Below, piece after piece: positions 7,780-15,000 of a stretch of 15,000 nt of DNA. This DNA is from Acropora yongei. Its lineage: Eukaryota; Cnidaria; Anthozoa; Scleractinia; Acroporidae. Every line of letters starts with the position of its first letter. Position 1 is the stretch's first letter. The notes below the pieces were generated by a model. The model searched no databases, had not been told where the DNA came from, and saw only the letters and a program-made list of their open reading frames with translations. The translations under genes were made by a program, and so were the position numbers. The stretch lies in assembly GCA_014634225.1 (NCBI GenBank), contig BLFN01000798.1:756108-771107 (forward strand). Reading direction: 5' to 3'.

Positions 7780-8718
7780 AAATGAAAAACAACATTTCTT
7801 AACTGAACTCGGAAAAAAAAACACTACTATTCCTTTTTTATTGTATTCCCTGTTTCTTATTTCATCAATACATATTGACTTCACCTTGAAGTTAGCGCGA
7901 TACCCATCAGGCTTTGACCAATTTAACAACCGACTGCTAGTGACGGTCTGATAGCTTCAGATCTGCAAGAAAAGTTGCATCGTCTTATGGCCCATCATGA
8001 GTTCTGAGCTGTCAATTCACTTGTTTGACTTTCGTCACGGACCCAGCTTATGGCTCACACAAGCGAGGGGGAGAAAAAAAAAACAGATTGTTGCGTGTTG
8101 CAACTCAAAGAATAAAAAGATCCGCCCCTGCCACCCACCCACCCGCCTCGTACAGGCTGGATATGATAAGCATAAAATTCATTCCCGTACTGATCCGTGT
8201 TTGAATTATATTCCGCTTCTAAGCGTTTATTTTCCCAGTTTCTCTCCCACCAAAGACTGATAATATGATTACAGGGTGTTCTCTACTCGCTTTCTTTCTG
8301 AAATTGTCTCTAGATCAACTCTTCGGTTGAGTTTGCAAATAAATTGCCATGCCTTGCCTGTTGCCTAAATCATACTTTTCCGTCGTTTATTTCTTCGCAG
8401 AAGGATCGACTGGTAACTAATGTAGGTACTACGAGCGATTGGTTTTGAACTGGTGAGGGCTTAGCCCAACAAAAAGGTGACCTCAAGAAAATCAGAAGAT
8501 TAAGTAACAGAAATTAATAGAAAATTTGACTAACCAAGTCTATTCAGCTCACTACAAGCTCATTAGGTTTAGATCCCAACCACCAAACAAAGCGCGTATA
8601 TGCATTTTATTTGGGGAGAAACGGAACTTGGACGCAGAGCAGGTTAAGAATGCAAGTTTCATGAGCCGGTGGCAAGTGAGTGGCACGCGCGCACTGTGGT
8701 ACGGAAGAATGCCTAATT
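7780..8718. other. Intergenic stretch without supported gene
   Basis: Plus-strand open frames at 7997-8260 and 8526-8720 have low-complexity or unremarkable composition and no recognised domain; the second also has no ATG. A CCACCC tract lies near 8130-8146 and a poly-A run near 8076-8085. Confidence 0.45.
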
Positions 8719-8788
8719 AACAATTAGACCCGTAGCCCGAAAGGGCTACGGGAAAATAGCCCATGAGGCGAAGCCGAATGGGCTATTT

Positions 8789-8824
<36 letters not shown>

Positions 8825-8969
8825 TAGTAGCACCCAACTAGTCGGAAAGAAAAAAGCAATAATAAATTCAGCAAAAAGATATTTATTTGGGAATAAAACG
8901 AAATAAATAGGTTTACAAAACCGTCGAAGTTCGCTACTCGATGACTATTACTAATAGACCTTTAGTAGC

Positions 8970-9007
<38 letters not shown>

Positions 9008-9022
9008 GTTGGGTGATACTAA
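8719..9022. mobile_element. Hairpin element, copy 2 (cloverleaf fold plus 19-bp inverted repeat)
   Basis: Outer stem: AACAATTAGACCC (8719-8731) pairs perfectly with 8811-8823. Inside are three arms. The first pairs cccgtagccc with gggctacggg (8729-8738 with 8743-8752) around a GAAA loop. The second pairs aaatagccca with tgggctattt (8754-8763 with 8779-8788) and is capped by GGCGAAGCC (8767-8775). The third pairs gccc with gggc (8796-8799 with 8804-8807). The fold is a cloverleaf about 105 nt long, though the first arm competes with the outer stem for CCC. The right half has an inverted repeat 8824-8842 with 9004-9022, 18 of 19 matching. It shares ttgttttagta and agccaatcaaaatgc with the copy at 1601-1892, at the same relative positions. 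Confidence 0.8.
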
Positions 9023-10777
9023 CACACAATAATCATTCCTTCGATTCCCAAAATTGCATCTTTTGCGGTATTTTGCTTTTACTCTCTTCGTGCTCATCCT
9101 AGCTTTCGAATATTTTTTTTTAGTTGATAGTGGTACTGAAAATCATGTGCTGCCATCCAAGTTTTGTTATTTGTTTAAATCTTTAAATATTTGTTGATAC
9201 TTTAAATGCCGTTTTTTCAGCCGGAACTTTCTCTGTAAATTTATTCAGCTGGAATTTGATGGATGGATTTAATTTGTAGTAAAATGATCAGCAAATTCAG
9301 ACCCAAACAGTAGTTCAGTCCTTTAACCAGCTGACCCAACTCCTTGAAAATGTAAACAATTATTGTTATAAAAATAACTTTCCTAGAATCTGTGAGTTTG
9401 ACAATGGTATCTTGCGCACAGGTGCGATTTATTGCTCAATTTTGAGATGGCTTTGATCAAGGAAAGTTAGCCTTTTCATTTAGAAGCACAAGAAAGCACC
9501 AATTAACGGAGCTGTCGAGTTTTTTTGGTCTAAATGTTTGGAAACTTCAGGCTGGAATGCAGTAAAGAAGTTGTAGTATCCCATGCTGTGTTACATTGAT
9601 TTGTTTTATATTATGATACTCAGAAACAATTGGAATTTTTTTGACACAGCCGCAACGCCGTGTCCATATTTCTCCATTTTCATTTTAAAAATCCATTGGA
9701 CGTTCTTCCACAGAACACTAGTACTCAGTGCACAGGTAATATTAACTTATTATGCCTGTATTTTATCTATTCAAATTAAGTTATTTGATTTTTGTTTCCA
9801 CTAACATTGTTTGAGAGCTTATCTCATTTATTAAATAACCATTTTTCTACAAGTCAATTAATCCTTGTTGATTAACTGAGCAGAAATCTGTTGGGCAATA
9901 AGTGCAAAGGTCGGCACCTATTCTGTTGTTAGGGAATATCAAACATTTGTGTCAGGACCTTGGTTAGGAAACAATCCACCATTTCATAGCCGCTATTGTG
10001 TTGTTATTAACAAGATGATGATACCATACAAGCCAAATGCATATTATCAGTTGCTCTTCAGAACTCTTTAATTAGAGTACGCGTATTTCAAGTACTCCAA
10101 AACGCCCACAAGATAAAACTTTTTCTTTTCGACGCAGATAGAATGTATTTTGTTTTGCTATCGATCTCTGTATTTCTATGCCAAACTCTTCGATACAACG
10201 TTTTAGAGAAAGATAAGAAAACACATTACAAGTGAATAAGGCAATTGATATAGGACACGAACGGAGGCTAATAGATCAAATAGGAATCCCTATCCTCTTG
10301 TATCTTGGTGCAACTGATGCTTTCATTGAATTTAAAAAGACAATACTGGAATCCTCAGTGTAATTACTCAGTGTAATTTCTCTGGAAAATAAGCTTTCTT
10401 TTGACGAACTGAGCTATAAGAACAAAACGCGTCTCTTCATCCTTTAAGGTGCAATAAATGGTTTATAAAATCTTACTTCTTTTTCCGAAGATCAAATGAA
10501 CAGAACAAATAACTTTAATATTGAAATAAATTAGCAAAAACTATTTTGCGTCAAAAGGCCAGAAAATTTATCACTTATTCTTAGGTCTGCCGTAGGTGCC
10601 TAGTGATTCGTTTTGCATCTTTGCTATTGGAATCAGAATAACTAATAAAGTTGAGCAATGAAGGAATCCTACACTTTAATTGTGCATAGAGCAAACAAAA
10701 CTGTCGTGGGAGATCTTAAAACGTATTTTTTTTTTCAGTTGAAATTTCTGCGCTGGAACTGCATAGAAAGATTTCAC
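9023..10777. other. AT-rich intergenic region, no gene seen
   Basis: No exon-like frame, RNA gene or terminal repeat was recognised. The open frame at 9583-9804 is hydrophobic by AT-rich codon bias only and has no conserved motif. Confidence 0.5.
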
Positions 10778-10860
10778 TTTGCATATAGAACTGTTTGAAC
10801 TCAAACGTCGGGCGCCTGCTGTGTCAGTTCACTAATCCATCACAGCTTGCCGCTCACCAG
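10778..10860 (+). promoter_or_regulatory. Candidate 5' UTR exon with consensus donor upstream of bHLH gene
   Basis: The stretch ending CGCTCACCAG is followed at 10861 by GTAAGC, a good splice donor. A TATA-like gcatatagaa is at 10781-10790. A matching acceptor could be catttaacacag ending at 11403, 13 bases before the bHLH start codon. If used, this would be a non-coding first exon of the bHLH gene with a 543-bp intron. No ATG opens a frame here. This is inference from splice signals only. Confidence 0.25.
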
Positions 10861-11416
10861 GTAAGCCCTGCGGGGGATGATCAACACTCCCGGCAAAGCA
10901 TTTTTATAAGGCGATATTTATCTTTAATTGGTAAATCCTTACTTCAACGAATCTTTTATTTTTTTGGGAATCAGCTAGTGTTCGAAGTTAGAAGCCTAAT
11001 CACTGAATAAAAATAAAGAACAAAGAAAGGCTCGGCTGGAGGAGGAATCATAAGAATATTTTTTTTGGTCAGCCGACTTCATAAAAAAAGAGCAATCATT
11101 GATGCAATAGAAAAATTGGAAGTTAGTTTGACTACAGATTGATAGAAAAGCCTTTTAAATACAAGTTGCTCAATAATTAAATTTCGTGCAATATTCAGAA
11201 TATTTGATTTCGAAAAACAATTGCAAGCAGGGTCGAGTAACCGCAGGAGATCTGAAAACACAAACGATCCTGAACTGAATTGAAAGCTTTGTGTGGAATG
11301 AAAAGACTCAGAACACCGTAACGGCGCGTGGCATAGTCTTTTATTCGTGTGTTGATGTATTGATATACTACAGTAGCTAGCAGTAAACACACATTTAACA
11401 CAGAGTCGCCGCCGAT

Positions 11417-11794
11417 ATGGACGTACCAACCATTGGAAAATCTATTGCCCAGCCTAAGAAAAAACCTAGACGCAGAGGGCCCCGTCTAACAGGCGTAAGC
11501 AAGCAGAGAAGAGTAGCTAATGCACGCGAAAGAAGGCGAGTGGAAATCTTAAACATGAATATCCAGATTTTGAGGCATATGATCCCTTTACCGCCCCAAG
11601 ACAAGGAACCTTCCAAGACGGAGGTGATTTGGTTGGCTGTAGATTACATTACGGAGCTGAACAAAATGTTGGAAACAGCTGATCAATGGCAAGTTGATTT
11701 GGACTTGATCGATGTTGACTCCCTTGATAGCCTTGATAGCCTGGACAGTTTAGGAGACAGTCCCCTTTTTGATTTCGACGGTAAGTGCCTTTAA
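11417..11794 (+). CDS. Class A basic helix-loop-helix transcription factor, short
   Basis: A 125-residue frame begins in a favourable context (G at -3 and +4, GCCGCCGATATGG). Residues 13-32 are strongly basic (PKKKPRRRG, then SKQRR), a likely nuclear localisation and DNA-contact extension. The bHLH covers about 31-85. Its basic region is RRVANARERRRVEILN, with Glu38 and Arg41 in place for E-box (CANNTG) recognition. Helix 1 runs to RHMIP, the loop is LPPQDKEP, and helix 2 is SKTEVIWLAVDYITELNKML. The N-A-R-E-R signature and S-K at the start of helix 2 fit class A factors (Twist/FIGLA/TAL/Atonal-like groups); no single orthology group is clear, so no symbol is given. Trp72 in helix 2 is unusual. 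Residues 94-119 are acidic and hydrophobic, with D-S-L repeats. A GTAAGT donor at 11781 may truncate the coding exon. It probably acts in the nucleus as a dimer with an E-protein; this is family knowledge. Confidence 0.85.
   Translation: MDVPTIGKSIAQPKKKPRRRGPRLTGVSKQRRVANARERRRVEILNMNIQILRHMIPLPPQDKEPSKTEVIWLAVDYITELNKMLETADQWQVDLDLIDVDSLDSLDSLDSLGDSPLFDFDGKCL
11717..11752 (+). repeat. In-frame 9-bp tandem repeat coding (Asp-Ser-Leu)x4
   Basis: Four consecutive 9-bp units (gactccctt, gatagcctt, gatagcctg, gacagttta) encode D-S-L four times at residues 101-112 of the bHLH protein, followed by G-D-S-P-L-F. Two units are nearly identical at DNA level, suggesting recent slippage; the others differ by synonymous changes, suggesting the amino-acid pattern has been kept. 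Confidence 0.8.
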
Positions 11795-12005
11795 GAATGA
11801 GCGTGTGAATGCCACGCGCCAGATCAGTTATTTTTTGCCGCATGGTCGCGTTTTTCAAATCAATTGGAAAGTTCAATGAGCTCAAATTTTGTAATTTTTG
11901 AGGCGAAGAAAAGAAAGCTAAGCGAACAAGTAACAACTAATTTACACTTTTGGTTTGTCAATTATTATTCCTGAATCTCATATCTTCCTGGCCTGAACCT
12001 TTCAG

Positions 12006-12016
12006 GAAATTCTTAA
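12006..12016 (+). CDS. Possible terminal exon of the bHLH gene (three codons)
   Basis: A donor GACG|GTAAGT at 11780/11781 (phase 1) and an acceptor with pyrimidine tract, cctgaacctttcag ending at 12005, would remove a 225-bp intron. The joined frame reads FDFDG-N-S and stops at TAA (12014-12016), against FDFDGKCL for the unspliced reading. An AATAAA at 12015-12020 overlaps the stop and could be a polyadenylation signal for either form, although its closeness to the stop makes it doubtful for the spliced form. Both splice signals are seen; their use is unproven. Confidence 0.35.
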
Positions 12017-12139
12017 TAAAGCGAGGCGTTAATTTGTATGACGATTTGAAAATTCTTAGCCAGGCCCTGATAAGGAACGAAACAGAATTGTTCAGAGAAG
12101 TCCACCTTATCAATTATGAGGCAAATATTTCTTAACGCA

Positions 12140-15000
12140 CTCGTGTGTTATGCGATGGCATCCCAGCAACTCGCGCTGAACAATTACTTCAACTTCTTAT
12201 CCAACATCGGTTTATTTGGACCTTGAAGTCGACCACTAATACTTTTTTGATGACACATGTTCCTTGTTGTTGATGATTGATGAGTGGCTACTGACAGCAG
12301 ATTTGTTTCTTGCAGATGTTGCACCCCTGTCTTTTTAAGAGTGGATTGTTAGATGTGTCTTGCGCTGTCAATCGCAATGAAGATAAATTGCTTTGTAGTT
12401 TAAAATACATCAATGAAAATAGCTTTCGTAGATAAGGAAAAGGATCTTTTCCTTTTCCAGTTTTCCTCACCTTGGAAAGTAACCAATTGATAATTGTTCT
12501 CACGTGTAAGTCTTTATTCAGTGGTGTAAAGCCAAAGAAAAAGTTTTACTTAGTGGAATCAAAAGTTGTGATGGGGGGTTTACATGACCATGTTTTACTG
12601 TAAAACGTTACATGTACTTGATGTTCAAGTGTAGACAAATTAAAATGAAATCGGTGTATTCCAGTGGTATGTCTACCGGTTTGTACAACGTTTAGGACTT
12701 GCCTGAGCATATCTCTCTACTGTGAGTGCTTTCCTTTTGGCCTAAAACAGTTTCCTTGACGCTTCAAAATGAAGGGAGTGGCGCTATTTTTCTTTCAAGA
12801 GCGAAATAAAGAAAGGGACCCTTTGTGAACGAAAAAATGATTTCAATTGAGAGAGCATAGCGTCTTTGTTTAATTTTAACTAAGCAAAAAGGAACCTGAG
12901 GTGAGAGTTATCCAAGCTGCTTAATTCATAGAAACCCCTTTTGGCAGAGTTAAATATCGACACGTACCATGATATACTGATTTGAAATATTTTTATCAAA
13001 GCCCTCTCTTTTTTTTCATCCCACTTTTAATACTGACCAAAGTTTTTCACTAATAAAAAAGGGATGCAACCTTCTTGCTACTCGTCCTTAATTCACAATA
13101 GCCCACGCTTCGAATTTTAATGTCTATATGCATGCGTTGCTGCAAAAGTATGACAAAGACGAAAACATTCCTGAACTAGAGATCACTGAACTAAAATTTA
13201 TTGAATACGCTGCTATAATTTGGAAGATTGATGTTGTCGAAGCTGCAGTATTGTTTATACACTTTGATATATTTGATTTGGTTTTCTAACAATGCCAAGC
13301 GGACATCCCACCGTGCGCTAAACTTTCATTTTCAACAAATAATGTTTGCGCTTTATTGTGATGGCTCTAAATAGAAAATTTCTTTACTTGGTCATATCTC
13401 TTTGGACTCAGTGGTCGAAAGTATACCAAACCATAATCTCAATTGTTGGGATTTTTGCAAAGAAACTTTTGTTTTCAATCATTGCAAAGACCAATCTGAT
13501 TAACTAACAGCGAAAAATAAATTAACTGAGATAGAAAAAAATTCGCACTTAAACAACAATTTCAGTCTCGCTGGTAATTAAAAATTTAGCTGTAAGATGT
13601 ATAATGGTAGTTAAAGTTTAATTAGTTTCAAACGACAGAATCAAGTGTTTTGCTGGCGTGAATTTCCGGTGTTTTGTGCTTTCACGGCGGCTTATTCCAC
13701 TGAACAGCTTCACACAAGCGGAACGGAATCAGAAGCTTGGCCTTATTTAATATTCCCTGGTATGTCTAAGTGTTTAAATATGTCTTAAATGAAAAATAAT
13801 AACACGAGCCCTATCTATTGCATTCTATGTAAAGGAAATGTTCAAAAGGAAGACACACCCAAAGGTCTGATAGCATGAGAACGACATGTCATTTAGTGAA
13901 CCCGGGTCAATACGACCAAGTGAAAAAGAAAACAGAAAATATGAGAAAAAATAAAGAACTTAAGATCTCTTAACTCAAGCAGTGGAATTTTATTGCGCAT
14001 GATGGCAACAGCTGTTGTTTCAAAGAAATGACAAGGTGCGACAAGCAGCGACAAGCTGTATATGATTTACACACCACAATCTTTGTGCTTTTAGGATTTG
14101 GTAAAATAAAGGTCTCTTTTACGAGTTAAAGTTAAAAGTCAATCATCTTTTTCACCACATTCAGTTCTACAAACAAGGCCAATGTTGCACTGAGTAAGAT
14201 AGATAAAACATTCTATTAGCCAGCTTTCAGTGTAACGTTTTATGATCAACTAAAGAACAGCCCTTCGAGAAGAGAACAACGTGAAAAGAGGAACGCATTG
14301 TGTTTACGCTTTGCACGGTTCAGCTAATGTTTCCAAATACGAGCAGTTGATAGAATAGTTGTTTTGCTTATGTTTTACAGCCATTAACATCCAACAATAT
14401 CCCCCACGTGCGAGATTTAGAATGTGCTCCTTGTTGCTGCTTAACGCGTGTAAGACTCCCCACTGAAAATCATTCGATCAAAGAGAGTTAGATGTAAATA
14501 TTTACCACTGCAAGCGTGCCTTTATGATACACAGTTTATGCATCAAAGAATTCTTATTTTAGGAAGCATTGTTTTTGGCTAAGCCGTGACTGGACACGAG
14601 TCGATTATCCAGTTTTTTGGCAGGTGTGACTGTACTTCATAGATGCTTCTCACCTTCACGGTGAGTCGTATGTTTCAAGGGATGAAAAGCTAAATCAAAG
14701 AAACTCCCAAGATAAAAAGTGAATTTCGTATAATTATCCCAAATCCTTAATTAAGATATCATCGACATAATTTGAAAAAATCTTTGTCAGCCTGTGGAAA
14801 TGTTTTCGCTTACATTAAATACAATGATAATGGCAACGTGACCATACAATTGTCGTGATGCCTTGATAACTTTAAAAGGAATTGACTTGCAAACAATGAC
14901 AAAGTGCTGCATAGTCCTTGTTATTTTGTCGGCCTTTAACGTTTTGTTTGTTGCGGCTCTTAACCATAGCATACCACTTAAGCTCAACCGGTTAACCTTA
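12140..15000. other. AT-rich non-coding flank, no gene seen
   Basis: No frame here has exon-like character, recognised motifs or good start context; the minus-strand frames at 12288-12503 and 14787-14987 are unremarkable. Small features only: a hairpin ctcacc/ggtgag near 14649-14665, a gcgacaagc direct repeat near 14038-14055, and an imperfect inverted repeat catccc/gggatg spanning about 13018-13066. AATAAA occurs near 12805 and could serve a long 3' UTR of the bHLH gene. Confidence 0.5.

Noticed and set aside
7997..8260. 87-codon plus-strand frame with a Cys-containing segment (VACCNSKNK), briefly considered as a THAP-like start
   Set aside because: The spaced Cys and His and the downstream conserved motifs of THAP domains are absent, and the frame crosses poly-A and CCACCC tracts.
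11079..11429. 116-codon minus-strand open frame overlapping the bHLH start
   Set aside because: It lies antisense to the 5' region of the bHLH gene, has no recognised motif, and its extent matches an AT-rich open stretch.
11649..11936. 95-codon minus-strand frame opposite the bHLH C-terminus
   Set aside because: Antisense shadow of the D-S-L repeat; the apparent G-Y-Q repeats mirror the repeat codons.

Overview
The window looks like a nuclear fragment from a cnidarian, most likely an anthozoan such as a stony coral. It is AT-rich, introns are large compared with short phase-1 exons, fold-back/MITE-type repeats are dense, and the one multi-exon gene is a secreted thrombospondin type 1 (TSP1) repeat protein of a kind abundant in corals and anemones. 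No prokaryotic signals, CRISPR array, rRNA or tRNA were seen. The taxon is inferred from style and content and was not tested.

Left part (1-5250), minus strand: five exons of a secreted TSP1-repeat gene, read right to left. A 17-residue signal-peptide exon (5244-5193) is followed by four TSP1 exons (4123-3947, 3208-3032, 2194-2018, 878-702). Each TSP1 exon is exactly 177 bp and bounded by phase-1 introns, so all five join in frame. The gene has no recognisable terminal exon here and probably continues beyond base 1. A decayed fifth TSP1 exon (about 1512-1446) with an in-frame stop lies between exons 4 and 5. A second relic lies upstream of the gene at about 7771-7725. The introns hold fold-back elements, Penelope-like fragments with hammerhead-like cores, and a hairpin element.

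Middle (5250-11400): no convincing gene. It contains a short GC-rich palindrome, a fold-back element (about 6006-6125), a MITE (7363-7645), and a second hairpin element (8719-9022). This last one shares its architecture with the intronic element at 1601-1892. The two differ at many stem positions, yet each keeps its own arms paired.

Right part (11400-15000), plus strand: a short single-domain class A bHLH transcription factor (11417-11794). It has a basic N-terminus and an acidic Asp-Ser-Leu repeat tail. A strong splice donor lies five codons before its stop and a good acceptor follows 225 bp later, so the true C-terminus may be two residues shorter than the open reading frame suggests. The rest, to 15000, is AT-rich and apparently non-coding.

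The TSP1 gene and the bHLH gene show no functional link. The most unusual material is the pair of covarying hairpin elements, the exon birth and decay in the TSP1 gene, and the extra cysteines in two adjacent TSP1 repeats.
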